A DNA stretch of 64,000 nt from DASYXZ01 sp035308965. GTDB taxonomy: Bacteria; Acidobacteriota; Terriglobia; UBA7540. The stretch is taken from the NCBI GenBank assembly GCA_035308965.1, contig DATGFN010000022.1, positions 317,503 through 381,502 of the forward strand, in the 5' to 3' direction. The position numbers and the translations under genes are program-made. Each line of letters opens with the position of its first letter. Positions within the stretch are counted from its first letter, which is position 1. Below the pieces are notes generated by a model. The model was not told where the DNA came from and searched no databases. It saw nothing but the letters and a program-made list of their open reading frames with translations. Positions 52,497 to 61,247 of the stretch are shown here, in pieces.

Positions 52497-52772
52497 TGGT
52501 GTTACCTCAGTCCTGCTTTGGGGCGATCGATTCTGCCCCGTCAAAACAAAAATCCGCGTTACGATGTGTTCAATCGGTTCAACAGGAGTAAGAAACCTCG
52601 GCCCCATGTGCTTCATTTACCCCGTTAAGCCGGGGGATAACTTTCAGGGGCCCTGGCCCTCCACTTGCGGCCAGGCGTGGTCTTTAGGATAGGAGGGTTC
52701 ATCAATCGTCCTGCTTTTTTCCCCTGGCACACGGTCCCAACCTGATTCCGGCTGGGAACCCGAGGCACATCC

Positions 52773-52837
52773 TTTATACGCGGGCGTGAATTCTATGTCT
52801 GTTCACTGCGGCTCGCCGGTTAGGTCAATAGTGCTCA
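52773..52837 (-). promoter_or_regulatory. Shared tandem-palindrome promoter 6 (LPATA protein gene)
   Basis: Minus strand: TGAGC-N6-GACCT, AACCGG, CGAGC-N6-GAACA, 21 bp, TATAAA, then GGATGTGCC. It leaves a 5' leader of about 270 nt before ATG 52496. Confidence 0.85.
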
Positions 52838-52982
52838 GCCTGGTCCACGGTGCGGGGGAATGAAGTGGAGGGCGAAATTCCGGAGGGTTCCAAGGTGGCG
52901 TTAATGCCGTTCCAATTTGATTCGCCTATGTATAAAACCTGCGGACGAAGCGCAGAATTAGCCGGGAAATGGAGTAACGGCG

Positions 52983-53675
52983 CTAGTCTTTCAGGACGAC
53001 GCCCAGGAGGCCGCTGTTCACGGTTAATCCGCCGCTGTCCGCGTAATCTATGAAACCAAGCTCCCTGAACTTATTCATGAAGTGGCTGATCCGCGACCGG
53101 GTGGTGCCCACCATCTGGGCGAGGTCTTCCTGATTGATCCGGGGGTGTACCGCCTCCGATTTACTTTCCTTGCCAAAATGGGCGAGCAACAAGAGAATCC
53201 GAGCCAGACGCTTCTCGCTGGAGTTGAATAGTTGGTCCACCAGATCTCCTTCGAACCGGATATTGCGCGAAAGCAGATGAGTGACAAACAGCTCCGAAAC
53301 GCCGTGGCGTTCGTGGAGCATGCGAGCCATCAGGGCCTTGTCAATCCTGGCCAAAGAACAATCGGTAAGAGCAAAGGCCGATGAAATGCGCAGAAGCTGG
53401 CCGGCCAGGCATCCCTCGCCGAAAAAATCTCCATCGCTCAAAAGGGTAACAATCGCTTCTTTGCCCTGAGCGGACGTCACTGAGATTTTTACTTTGCCTT
53501 TTTGAATATAGAACAAGGAATCCGCTGGATCTCCCTGTGAGAAAATGACGCGGTTCGCGCCGTACTCAGTATATTTGGTCCCGCCGTTGAACGCAGCGAT
53601 GAGCTCTTCCCAATCGATGGGGTGCTTTTTCCTGGCAGCGCTGACCACTTCAGGTTGTTTTTTCTTCTTCGACAC
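52983..53675 (-). CDS. Crp/Fnr-family regulator A
   Basis: 230 residues from GTG 53675. Cyclic-nucleotide-binding fold about 35-140 (RVIFSQGDPADSLFYIQKGKVKISVTSAQGKEAIVTLLSDGDFFGEGCLAGQ) and a Crp-type HTH about 165-215 (RINQEDLAQMVGTTRSRISHFMNKFRELGFIDY). No Cys cluster for FeS as in Fnr. In the phosphate cassette GEGCLAGQLLRIS replaces the FGE-x2-L-x2-PRxA of cAMP-binding Crp, so the ligand is uncertain. Very similar to the regulators at 60353 and 62823. Confidence 0.92.
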   Translation of the reverse strand: MSKKKKQPEVVSAARKKHPIDWEELIAAFNGGTKYTEYGANRVIFSQGDPADSLFYIQKGKVKISVTSAQGKEAIVTLLSDGDFFGEGCLAGQLLRISSAFALTDCSLARIDKALMARMLHERHGVSELFVTHLLSRNIRFEGDLVDQLFNSSEKRLARILLLLAHFGKESKSEAVHPRINQEDLAQMVGTTRSRISHFMNKFRELGFIDYADSGGLTVNSGLLGVVLKD

Positions 53676-54139
53676 GTCGACCTGATTCGCCTTACTGAAG
53701 GTGAGTCCCTAGCATCGATATGATCAATTTTAGGGCAGGGTCTGTGGTCGGGGCTGAAAAAGCTCTGCGACACAATTTCGATGCGCGCCGAGAGGCGGGA
53801 CAGGACCCTCAAGGCAATCCCTTGGACCTTCAGATCCTCACCCAGACCCGTTACCAGGCAACAGCTTATGTTTCGGGATTGGATCTTGTCTGTCGGATAT
53901 CGAACACTAAATGCAATCTTTTCAGAGGACTGCTTCAGCGGGTCTTACCCCTCCCAGGTTGACCGTAAAATCTGAACGGCACCCGGGGTCATCAACAAAC
54001 TTAGCCGGTCACTAAGGTTTGTGAAGAGTGAAGATGGATGGCAGGCTGGGAAACTCCATGTGGGGGCGGGTCGGGCTGTTACCTCTGTTGGCTTTCGGCC
54101 CGAGGATTTCACTGCGTATTGGATTTCAGCTTAAATTCG
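53676..54139. other. Intergenic region, no supported gene
   Basis: Contains a hairpin ACAAACTTAG ... CTAAGGTTTGT (about 53996-54021) downstream of the minus-strand Crp/Fnr gene at 54140, and TTGATCATATCGAT (about 53720-53733) upstream of regulator A. No tandem-palindrome promoter was found here. Confidence 0.4.
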
Positions 54140-54931
54140 TCAGCCCATGTGGCTGGTTCGAATCTTGAAAGTCTTTCCTTGACGCAAGGGTCCTTCGCCA
54201 AATCTGTCCAGTTGGATAGCCTGGTAGCACTCGCACGCGCAGCTTTGGAGTTTTGCGCGGTTCAGAATCTGGACTGCACCGCGAGTGAGCACAATTATCC
54301 GCTTCTTCTGCAAAACGCCGGCAGTCACGCTGACCGTGGGCCGGTCTGTGCCCAGCATCGTCGCAAGGAAATCCTGAGTAATGGCAAACTCTGCGGAATC
54401 CACCCTGTCCTGTGTGATCAGCAGCCAGCGCGCCAGCCTCTGTCCAATATTGTGAAGCCGATTACACGCGGCAGTTTGTGCGATCTGAAGTCCCTGAAGC
54501 ACTGCATATCGTATTAGCATCAATTGAAACTGTGGAGTGGAAGTTGAGAGCCCTTGCAAGTCGCCCGCTCTCATTCTGAACCCATTCCCTCCAATTTGTA
54601 CGATCTCGCGCACTTGACTCTTTTTCATGCCAATCGCCGCCGGTATTCCTGCAATCCCTTCCTTTCCCACCTCCCCTACTTCAACTGTCCTTCCATCTTC
54701 GGTCTCAATGACCAGCGATACCATGCCCGAATTGGGGAAATGTACAAACTCCAGGCGGCAGTTCGGTTCGTAAAGGCTGCGATGGTGCGCCAGGTTGAGA
54801 AACTCCAGGTAAGGGCGGATGGCGCGGTATTCGCTGTCGGGAATCGACAGAAGGAGCTTGTTGCTGACCGGCTTTCCGGCAGCATTGGTCCGTTCACCTT
54901 GTCTAGCAATTTGAAAATCTCTTCTTGCCAT
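54140..54931 (-). CDS. Crp/Fnr-like regulator of a second subfamily
   Basis: 263 residues, different from the other four. N-terminal LLLSIPDSEYRAIRPYLEFLNLAHHRSLYEP and FVHFPNSGMVSLVIETEDGRTVEVGEVGKEGIAG form a cNMP-like beta-roll. The HTH is AITQDFLATMLGTDRPTVSVTAGVLQKKRII. Proteins of this subfamily are numerous in soil bacteria, ligands unknown. The C-terminal 45 residues (CACECYQAIQLDRFG onward) go beyond the HTH. Start ATG 54931 with AGGA upstream. Confidence 0.88.
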   Translation of the reverse strand: MARRDFQIARQGERTNAAGKPVSNKLLLSIPDSEYRAIRPYLEFLNLAHHRSLYEPNCRLEFVHFPNSGMVSLVIETEDGRTVEVGEVGKEGIAGIPAAIGMKKSQVREIVQIGGNGFRMRAGDLQGLSTSTPQFQLMLIRYAVLQGLQIAQTAACNRLHNIGQRLARWLLITQDRVDSAEFAITQDFLATMLGTDRPTVSVTAGVLQKKRIIVLTRGAVQILNRAKLQSCACECYQAIQLDRFGEGPLRQGKTFKIRTSHMG

Positions 54932-54995
54932 GAGTTGTTATCCTGCCCATGAGGTCGCAGGTCCTTTTCTCGTCGGGTTCGGCCAACGACAGGCG

Positions 54996-55190
54996 TCAGT
55001 TGGTGAAAGAGCATGCTCCGCAGGCCGTGCATGACCCATTGGACGATTTAGTTGTGAGATTCTCCCTGGAGGAGCCGAGTCCGCCGACAACGGCGATGAC
55101 CGCCAGCACTGCGAGGATGAGAACCTCCAGCTTGTCCTGCCCGAACCGGACGAGCAAGACGGCTTGAGTGCCGGAAACGACGATCTTCAA
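54996..55190 (-). CDS. Possible small membrane peptide
   Basis: A 64-codon frame from TTG with one hydrophobic helix (LEVLILAVLAVIAVVGGLG) and a Cys-rich end (CTACGAC). No ribosome-binding site and no ATG, so it is weakly supported. Confidence 0.2.
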   Translation of the reverse strand: MKIVVSGTQAVLLVRFGQDKLEVLILAVLAVIAVVGGLGSSRENLTTKSSNGSCTACGACSFTN

Positions 55191-55256
55191 TGCAGGTTAG
55201 GAGTCCTGGACCACCTCTCGCGAGGACATATGTGGTCCAGGGCCGCCATTCTGAGG

Positions 55257-56831
55257 CTATTGCTGAAGCTTCGCTCCACTCGCCACGGGGTGCATGCGCG
55301 TTCCAATTGCATCGCCCGAGACGACTAACTCCACTCGACGATTCTGCTGCCGTCCCGCCGCCGTATCATTGGTTGCAACGGGCTGGCTTTGGCCGAGACC
55401 ACGGGCTTCCACCGAAGAGGAATTGAGCCCCTGTCCAACCAGGTAGTCGCGCACCGCGTTGGCGCGGTTTTCGGATAATTTCATGTTGGACTCTTCCGTT
55501 CCGACGCTGTCCGTATTGCCCTCCACCTGAAGGTTCAAGCTGGGATAAGCCAGGATGATGCCTGAGACTTTGGCCAGCTTCTCCCGAGCCCCGGGTTTAA
55601 GAGTGTACTTGCCCGTGTCGAACAGGACATCGGAGATGTTAATGATCAAGCCCCGCGCGCTGTCGCGGGTTTCCAGGATCAAATTCAACTGGGCCGAAAG
55701 TTTGTTGCGCAGATCCTGTTTCTCCTGCTCGGATTGGTCAGAGGCGTCCTGGCGTGCCTGCTCGTTCTCCGCCTTTGCAGCCAAGCGGGCTTTCTCTGCG
55801 TCGGCCTGAGATGCGGCGATCGCAGCTGCCGATGCAGCCTGACTCTCCGCCAATTCGGATTTCGCCCTGGCGGCGTCCTCGGCTGCTTCGGACTGGGCCT
55901 TGTCCTTCTGCCTTCTGGCCTCGTTGGCTTGATCGCGCGACAGCGCTTGTGCGTCTGCGGAAGCCTGGCGTTCGTTGGCGATATGCTCCTCGCCCATCTT
56001 CTTGACCGCGATCTCGCGCGCATCTTCGGCAGTTTGGACGGCCTCGCGGGCAACGGCGATCAACTGCTTTCTTGGAACGTCCCTTTGCGTGGCGTATCCA
56101 TCCGCCGTGTTCATCAATTGGTCGGCGTGCTGATAGCTTTCGCTGGCATACTGCCGGGCGCCCTCGGACTCCGCGATGCGCAACGCGTTGCGAGCCTCGA
56201 AGAATTCGAGCGGCAACCTGGCGTTCAAGACCACCGGGTCAAACTTGTAGCCGGTGGGAATGTAGCCGCCGCGCTCCATCAGTTCATACTTGACTTTAAC
56301 GGCCTCCGCGGTTCCTTTGGTATCCTCGCGAACAACATTTTCGAGCACCACGAGATTGCTGGGCTGCCGAACGGCATAATAGGGTTCGGCGGTCACAACC
56401 ATCGCGAAAGCCTGGAAATCCGTGGTCACGTCCAGCTTACTGCGGCCGTGATCGCCCACCAAAACCTCTCCTAAGTTCACCGCCCGGCCCTCTGGCGAAA
56501 TGGCCCAGAGGATGTAGGTGAGGTATTCATTGCCGTAAGAGATGGGCTTCGTCAGGTTGTCAAATTCCGCCTGAATCTCAATGGCGCCGCGTCTGCTTTC
56601 CACCTTGGCTTCGCCGTTGGCTGTCGGCATCAGGTCCGTGCCTGCAAAACCGACCTTGGTAGATCCGCCGCGGTGCCTGTAGTTCACTGCCTGCACGTCG
56701 CGGCTGATGACGTTGACGCGGAAACTGTGCTTCCGCGCCTCGAGCTCGTTGGGTGTGGTTTGAAGGCTGGATTGGGCCGATGCGGTCAGGCTCAACCCAA
56801 TTGCGAGTGTTAACAAGATTCCTATCTTCAT
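55257..56831 (-). CDS. OmpA-family outer-membrane/peptidoglycan protein with long coiled coil
   Basis: 524 residues from ATG 56831 (AAGGAGA upstream); signal peptide MKIGILLTLAIGLSLTASAQ. Residues 25-190 are a beta-rich N-terminal domain. Residues about 190-385 are helical, with DUF4398-like and very long Ala/Glu/Lys/Arg/Gln coiled-coil repeats. Residues about 395-510 are the OmpA peptidoglycan-binding domain (FDTGKYTLKPGAREKL, VEGNTDSVGTEESNMKLSENRANAVRDYL, GQSQPVATNDTAAGRQQNRRVEL). It links the wall to an outer partner. Probably cotranscribed with the frameshifted monooxygenase-like gene upstream. Confidence 0.93.
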   Translation of the reverse strand: MKIGILLTLAIGLSLTASAQSSLQTTPNELEARKHSFRVNVISRDVQAVNYRHRGGSTKVGFAGTDLMPTANGEAKVESRRGAIEIQAEFDNLTKPISYGNEYLTYILWAISPEGRAVNLGEVLVGDHGRSKLDVTTDFQAFAMVVTAEPYYAVRQPSNLVVLENVVREDTKGTAEAVKVKYELMERGGYIPTGYKFDPVVLNARLPLEFFEARNALRIAESEGARQYASESYQHADQLMNTADGYATQRDVPRKQLIAVAREAVQTAEDAREIAVKKMGEEHIANERQASADAQALSRDQANEARRQKDKAQSEAAEDAARAKSELAESQAASAAAIAASQADAEKARLAAKAENEQARQDASDQSEQEKQDLRNKLSAQLNLILETRDSARGLIINISDVLFDTGKYTLKPGAREKLAKVSGIILAYPSLNLQVEGNTDSVGTEESNMKLSENRANAVRDYLVGQGLNSSSVEARGLGQSQPVATNDTAAGRQQNRRVELVVSGDAIGTRMHPVASGAKLQQ

Positions 56832-56938
56832 TGTATCTCCTTGTGGCAGGTGTCTGCCGAATTGCAATGGACATTTCGCCTTGCGAAGAAGTAGGCCGCT
56901 GAATCAAGGCCCACCTCTGGATTCACGCTCGGTTTAGT

Positions 56939-57234
56939 TCACATCTGACATGTGGAATTCGCGACTACTCTGAGTTGGACCGACAAAATTTCCAGGACCA
57001 TTCTCGCCAAGCCGGCAGGGCCCCGGAAGTTGTTGGCAGCTTGCCCTCGTTTTCAGCATTTTGATCCCAAAGACTTAAGGTGAGCGCTTTGTTCCCACCG
57101 GGCAGGATGAAAGCGAAGAGGCCGCGAAACCCCTTATCCTTTTGATAGAGAGGAATGACCTCCTGCTCAAAGGTTCTGCTCAGATCCGTCTCACAACCGG
57201 GATCTACTTTGATGTAAGCCGCTCGTCCAAACAT
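56939..57234 (-). pseudogene. Antibiotic-biosynthesis-monooxygenase-like gene with a 3' frameshift
   Basis: The frame from ATG 57234 begins like the ABM/Dabb-like family (MFGRAAYIKVDPGCETDLSRTFEQEVIPLYQKDKGFRGLFAFILPGG ... LSLWDQ). After about 60 residues it continues with unrelated codons to a TAG at 56965. Shifting the frame near 57040 restores a family-like end (LARMVLEIL, VVANST) that stops at 56939. So the gene is frameshifted, or one base is missing in the sequence. Shared promoter at 57298. Confidence 0.72.
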
Positions 57235-57297
57235 CCCGCTCCCAAGCCCGGCATCCGCCTCCCATCTTGATTCCTCCGGGAAACGCGACGCACACTG

Positions 57298-57363
57298 CTT
57301 ATACCGCCGGCATCAGCCGCGTGTCAGTCCACAACTGCTCTGCCGTGTGGTCAGAATTGCTCA
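57298..57363 (-). promoter_or_regulatory. Shared tandem-palindrome promoter 7 (ABM-like gene and OmpA)
   Basis: Minus strand: TGAGC-N6-GACCA, CACGGC, AGAGC-N6-GGACT, 22 bp (one longer than the rest), TATAAG, then CAGTGTGC. Confidence 0.8.
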
Positions 57364-57433
57364 CTACGGCCAGACCGAGGACCGCAGATGGGATGAAGTC
57401 CCCCCACCCTCTGGAGGTTGGCTTTTCCCCGTG

Positions 57434-57583
57434 TCACACTGCTGATCTTCGGCCGGTCAGCACGTTCCAAATCAACACAACCACCGCAATCACGAGCAAG
57501 GTGTGGATGAGCCCTCCGCCAACATGAAGCGAAAAACCAAGCAGCCACAGGATGACCAGTACAACGAAAATGGTCCAAAGCAT
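57434..57583 (-). CDS. lmo0937-family small membrane protein
   Basis: 49 residues: MLWTIFVVLVILWLLGFSLHVGGGLIH, then TLLVIAVVVLIWNVLTGRRSAV. Two membrane helices with the family pattern. GGAGGAGG lies upstream. Own shared promoter at 57647. Function unknown. Confidence 0.9.
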   Translation of the reverse strand: MLWTIFVVLVILWLLGFSLHVGGGLIHTLLVIAVVVLIWNVLTGRRSAV

Positions 57584-57646
57584 ATCGATCCTCCTCCCTA
57601 ACCTCCGCTTTAGTTCAGATCCTGGCTGGAAGTCAGGGGCACACCT

Positions 57647-57711
57647 CTTATACCTCCCTTGAGAATTGGCGTCTGCCCACTGAGGCTCACGTGTGTGGTC
57701 AGAACTGCTCA
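57647..57711 (-). promoter_or_regulatory. Shared tandem-palindrome promoter 8 (lmo0937 gene)
   Basis: Minus strand: TGAGC-N6-GACCA, CACACG, TGAGC-N6-GGGCA, 21 bp, TATAAG, then AGGTGTGCC. Confidence 0.87.
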
Positions 57712-58000
57712 CCCCAGGCCATACGGCAGAATGCAGCGTGCGCCCCGGGGACGAGTGGCGCAGGTGTTATTTTGCAAATCGTTCCAGGTTTGGTTTTTGT
57801 CTAAAGTGACTCGATTCAAATGATCAACCGCGAAGCCTGCTGCCTTCCAGCGTCTTCAAGATCGACGAGACTGGCTGCTTTCGAAGCTGACAGTAAGAAC
57901 CAGATTGAACTGCTAAAGGCGGATCTACTTGCCTACCGTGGGGGCAACGAGGAATTGCTTGAACGCCAACCGCAGCGTGTGGTTCAGGAATGCAGGCTGC
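57712..58000. other. Intergenic region, nothing recognised
   Basis: About 290 bp between the end of the HEAT-repeat gene and the shared promoter of the lmo0937 gene. No gene or strong hairpin is seen. Confidence 0.4.
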
Positions 58001-58828
58001 TCATTTCACGGGCAGAATCTTCGTAACGTGCTGGAGTCTAATGTAGGCTGCGGCGGCGCGGACGCGTACTGCATCTTTCTTGTCATCCAGCAAGGGAACC
58101 AACTTCTCGCGGAATTGTGGGAAGGGATGCATCGCAACCAGGTGGGCGGCCGCAGCGCGCACGGACCATTCCTTGTCCGACAAGGCTGATTCCACCTCAT
58201 CAGCCAGGGTTGGATCTTTCGAGCTTCCGATGAGCAGCAGAGTGGCAGCCCGTGCCGAAGAATCGGGGTCCGAAAGGATCCCTTGCGCCGACGATATTCC
58301 GTACCCAAGACCCGGCACGGGGGCAAAGCCCGCTGCCTGGAGGCCGATGTAAATGAAAAGCTTGGTTGGGGTGTGCAACATGCGCAAGGCGCTGCGCTTT
58401 TCTTTGCTGAGATAGCTTGAGGACGCTTTCTCATCTCCGCTCACAACGTCGAGGAGAAACCGCACTCCATCGGGATCGTGGAGTTGGTAAAGCACCTTGG
58501 CTGCGGCCAAGTCGACTTCGGGAACAGGATCCCGGAGGGCTTTCTTCAAAAGAGTAAGGGTCCGGTTGTCCTTGAAGTCCCCCAGTGTTACCACCACGGC
58601 AATCCGGACCGACACATCGTGATCATCGAGCATCGGGGCAAGATACTGGAGAGCGTTATCTTTCACTCCCACCAGACTCAGGGCCTCCGCCGCGCCCTTT
58701 CGACCATCAGGATTTTTGTCTTGGATCGCGGCGTCCAGGATTTTCTGGCACTTTTGGAGGGACTCGGCAGGTTTAGTCTGCCCAAACGCCAGCGCCGTGC
58801 CCAGCATCATCAGCATCCAAACTCTCAT
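58001..58828 (-). CDS. Exported HEAT-repeat protein
   Basis: 275 residues with a signal peptide (MRVWMLMMLGTALAFG). Repeats of the HEAT/PBS-lyase type, about 31 residues each: KGAAEALSLVGVKDNALQYLAPMLDDHDVSVRIAVVVTLGDFKDNRTL, then PEVDLAAAKVLYQLHD, and VRAAAAHLVAMHP, VRVRAAAAYIRLQH. HEAT repeats are protein-binding scaffolds. A hydrophobic Gly-rich stretch (FIYIGLQAAGFAPVPGLGYG) interrupts the repeats. It follows the 93-residue gene on the same strand at 109 bp. Confidence 0.83.
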   Translation of the reverse strand: MRVWMLMMLGTALAFGQTKPAESLQKCQKILDAAIQDKNPDGRKGAAEALSLVGVKDNALQYLAPMLDDHDVSVRIAVVVTLGDFKDNRTLTLLKKALRDPVPEVDLAAAKVLYQLHDPDGVRFLLDVVSGDEKASSSYLSKEKRSALRMLHTPTKLFIYIGLQAAGFAPVPGLGYGISSAQGILSDPDSSARAATLLLIGSSKDPTLADEVESALSDKEWSVRAAAAHLVAMHPFPQFREKLVPLLDDKKDAVRVRAAAAYIRLQHVTKILPVK

Positions 58829-58937
58829 GTTAAGTTGACTCCGAGGAGCAGTCCTGAACCAGCCGGAAGCGTCCCCGTGGAGGGAGAGGACGCATTCGGC
58901 CTTCTGAAGTTTCCGTTTCCAATGTTTAATAAATTAG

Positions 58938-59219
58938 TTAGTCCCTGTCGGGGTGGCTGTGGCGCCAATTCCAGTATCGGTCCTGCTCCCTGCGGTGCGC
59001 TCTGGCGTATTCGTAATGTCTCCTGTGGTTAGAAGTCAGATACACTCCCCAGGCATGGTTTTCATGGTCATCCCAGTTATGGTAGTCCTTGTGGTGCCGG
59101 TCGTAGACTCGGATCTGAACGCTGTGCTCTTCGGGCGTGGGTACTGCCATCATGGTGATCGGCGCCGTAAGGGCAGCCGCCAGGAGCAATGATGCGACGT
59201 AACGATGTGCTTGGTGCAT
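58938..59219 (-). CDS. Small exported His/Asp/Arg-rich protein
   Basis: 93 residues from ATG 59219 (AGAGGA upstream); signal peptide with core VASLLLAAALTAPITMMA. The mature part is rich in His, Asp, Trp, Tyr and Arg (VYDRHHKDYHNWDDHENHAW, HRREQDRYWNWRHSHPDRD). The His/Asp clusters could bind metal. Not characterised. Shared promoter at 59311. Confidence 0.75.
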   Translation of the reverse strand: MHQAHRYVASLLLAAALTAPITMMAVPTPEEHSVQIRVYDRHHKDYHNWDDHENHAWGVYLTSNHRRHYEYARAHRREQDRYWNWRHSHPDRD

Positions 59220-59310
59220 TTTGCAGTCCTCTGTGGTCCGGATTTCCACTGTCGGAATCACCGCAGCCTTTTCGAGGCGTTCAGCGCTGCCTGATTCAAG
59301 TGGCATCACT

Positions 59311-59375
59311 TTTATATCCCGGGACGAGTGCTTCGTCTGTTCAGTCCGGCTCACCTGTTTGGTCAATACTGCTCA
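59311..59375 (-). promoter_or_regulatory. Shared tandem-palindrome promoter 9 (His-rich protein gene)
   Basis: Minus strand: TGAGC-N6-GACCA, AACAGG, TGAGC-N6-GAACA, 21 bp, TATAAA, then AGTGATGCC. One of the best copies. Confidence 0.9.
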
Positions 59376-59423
59376 GCCAGGACGACTCTGCGAGCAAAGC
59401 TGTGACAGTTGCAACTCTTGCCT

Positions 59424-60278
59424 TCATCGCGCTGCCGGCGGCTCCTGTCCGGTGGGAATGCCGACCATGTAGCGATAGAACGCAACGGCACGGTTGATTG
59501 CGGAGGACTCATTTCCCGTGACTAACCGGCTGGCATTCTTTCCGGTGCGAACGATGCTGTAGAATCGCCAAACGTCTTCCGACTCTCGATCCAGGAAGTA
59601 GATCGACTGCACCTCGCCGGGTGGAAAGAGGGGCACGAAAAGATAGCGAATCGTGCTGACATTCCGGACATCGATAATGAGGCGGTCCGTCGAAGCCTCA
59701 TCAATCTGCATTCGGTAGACCTCCTGGCCGGTACGGTTATCAACCTGTTCGTAGTAAAGTACCGCGCCTTCCTTCATTTCATCGGGCGTAAAGTCTGCGC
59801 GGCGCTGGCCCGACTGTGAGCCGGTCAAAGCGTAGGCGTCCACAATGAGTGTTTGCCATTGCTTGTGAGTGGTCGACCAGTAGCGCATGCCCGCGAGTCC
59901 TGAAACTGCACCGATGTGGCGAAGCAGGCCCTCAGTTTCCGAGGCATTTCGAAATCGAGCGCTTGTCGTCACCAATGTTGAAAAGCCGACCGTAGCCCAC
60001 CCGGTGCATGCGGGCGGCCTCCAGTCGAAGCCGAAATCAGGCTTGCTCCATGACTTCACGATGGCCGAATCATTCAGACCGGGATAGGGCGGAACGGGTT
60101 CCATACCGCAGGGTGGCTGCGGTCCTGTTTGCGCGCGGACCATAGTCCGGCAGAAGACCATGGCCAGCATTACAAACGTGGCGAGGCGCCAGACCCAAGT
60201 GCGGCCCAGCGTCTTATGACGCCGATTGGCGCTTATCTGCCCGTCAAAGGTCTTTACCGGGACCTGGATCTGGTGCAT
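59424..60278 (-). CDS. Exported hypothetical protein
   Basis: 284 residues with a likely N-terminal membrane/signal segment (about 32-50, LATFVMLAMVFCRTMVRAQ). The mature part is mixed alpha/beta with several Trp (SWSKPDFGFDWRPPACTGWATVG, MRYWSTTHKQWQTLIVDAYAL, VLYYEQVDNRTGQEVYRM, IRYLFVPLFPPGEVQSIYFLDRE). It resembles uncharacterised acidobacterial envelope proteins; I cannot name the family with confidence. No clear ribosome-binding site at the chosen start, and the N-terminal 30 residues may be non-native. It follows Crp/Fnr regulator B by 74 bp with a hairpin between. Confidence 0.65.
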   Translation of the reverse strand: MHQIQVPVKTFDGQISANRRHKTLGRTWVWRLATFVMLAMVFCRTMVRAQTGPQPPCGMEPVPPYPGLNDSAIVKSWSKPDFGFDWRPPACTGWATVGFSTLVTTSARFRNASETEGLLRHIGAVSGLAGMRYWSTTHKQWQTLIVDAYALTGSQSGQRRADFTPDEMKEGAVLYYEQVDNRTGQEVYRMQIDEASTDRLIIDVRNVSTIRYLFVPLFPPGEVQSIYFLDRESEDVWRFYSIVRTGKNASRLVTGNESSAINRAVAFYRYMVGIPTGQEPPAAR

Positions 60279-60303
60279 GGTCTTGTCAGGACAAACGAGA
60301 TTC

Positions 60304-60322
60304 TGCCCGCACTATGCGGGCA
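60304..60322 (-). terminator. Short hairpin after regulator B
   Basis: TGCCCGC-N5-GCGGGCA between the Crp/Fnr gene at 60353 and the exported protein gene. No T tract. Confidence 0.45.
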
Positions 60323-60352
60323 CGGGACAAAGGGGCAGGAATTGGAATGGCG

Positions 60353-61045
60353 CTAGTCATTCAGGACCACGCTCAGCAGGCCGCTATTCACGAACAATCC
60401 GCCGTTGTCCGCGTAATCGACAAACCCCAGCGTCCTAAACTTATTCATGAATTTGCTGATTCGCGACCGCGTGGTGCCCACCATTTGAGCCAGATCTTCC
60501 TGATTGATCCTTGGGTGTACCGGCTCGGATTTACTTTCCTTGCCAAAATGAGCGAGCAATAAGAGGGTTCGAGCCAGACGCTTTTCGCTGGAATTGAAAA
60601 GCTGGTCCACCAGATCCCCCTCGAACCGGATGTTGCGGGATAGCAGGTGGGTGACGAACAGTTCCGAAACTCCGTGCCGTTCGTGGAGCATTCGCGCCAT
60701 CAATGACTTGTCAATCTTCGTCAAAGAACAATCTGTTACCGTCGAGGCTGATGAGATGCGTAAAAGCTGGCCGGCCAGGCATCCCTCCCCGAAGAATTCG
60801 CCGGCGTTCAGGATGGATACAATCGCCTCTTTTCCCTGGGCGGAAGTCACCGAAATTTTCACTTTCCCCTTGCGGAGAAAGAATAGTGCGTCGGCAGGAT
60901 TCCCCTGCGAGAAGATGGTGCGGTTCGCGCCGTACTCAGCATGTTTGGCCCCGCCGGCAAATGTGGCGATGAGTCCTTCCCAATCGACCGACGGTTTTTT
61001 CTTTTTTAAGATTGCAACCTTTCCATTTCCATTTCTCTTTGTCAT
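60353..61045 (-). CDS. Crp/Fnr-family regulator B
   Basis: 230 residues from ATG 61045 with GAGGAGG upstream. Domain order and most residues match regulator A (SQGNPADALFFLRKGKVKISVTSAQGKEAIVSIL, GEGCLAGQLLRISSASTVTDCSL, and HTH RINQEDLAQMVGTTRSRISKFMNKFRTLGFVDY). Its own promoter (61147) carries the tandem palindromes, so autoregulation is likely. The N-terminal 25 residues are Lys-rich. Confidence 0.93.
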   Translation of the reverse strand: MTKRNGNGKVAILKKKKPSVDWEGLIATFAGGAKHAEYGANRTIFSQGNPADALFFLRKGKVKISVTSAQGKEAIVSILNAGEFFGEGCLAGQLLRISSASTVTDCSLTKIDKSLMARMLHERHGVSELFVTHLLSRNIRFEGDLVDQLFNSSEKRLARTLLLLAHFGKESKSEPVHPRINQEDLAQMVGTTRSRISKFMNKFRTLGFVDYADNGGLFVNSGLLSVVLND

Positions 61046-61146
61046 AACCCTCCTCGCATCCCGGGCCCATCGTACAGTCAGTAATGCCCAATTTCCCGTG
61101 TTGCCAGCAGGGCTCAGCAAGGAATTGGGAGATCACCTTTCATTCG

Positions 61147-61211
61147 ATTATCTGCCGGAGGGATGGGTATGTATGTGCGTTATTGCTCACCGGGATGATT
61201 TATTTTGCTCA
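61147..61211 (-). promoter_or_regulatory. Shared tandem-palindrome promoter 10 (Crp/Fnr regulator B)
   Basis: Minus strand: TGAGC-N6-AATCA, TCCCGG, TGAGC-N6-GCACA, 21 bp, GATAAT. The distal palindrome is weak, the proximal one good. The -10 differs from TATAAA, and the leader is about 100 nt. Confidence 0.8.
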
Positions 61212-61247
61212 TCCCCCGGTGAATGGGCCTGGAAATGGGGGCAGGCG

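Noticed and set aside
61055..61130. Possible additional tandem-palindrome site just upstream of Crp/Fnr regulator B
   Set aside because: Only one TGAGC half-site fits and there is no -10 at the required distance; the good site is at 61147.
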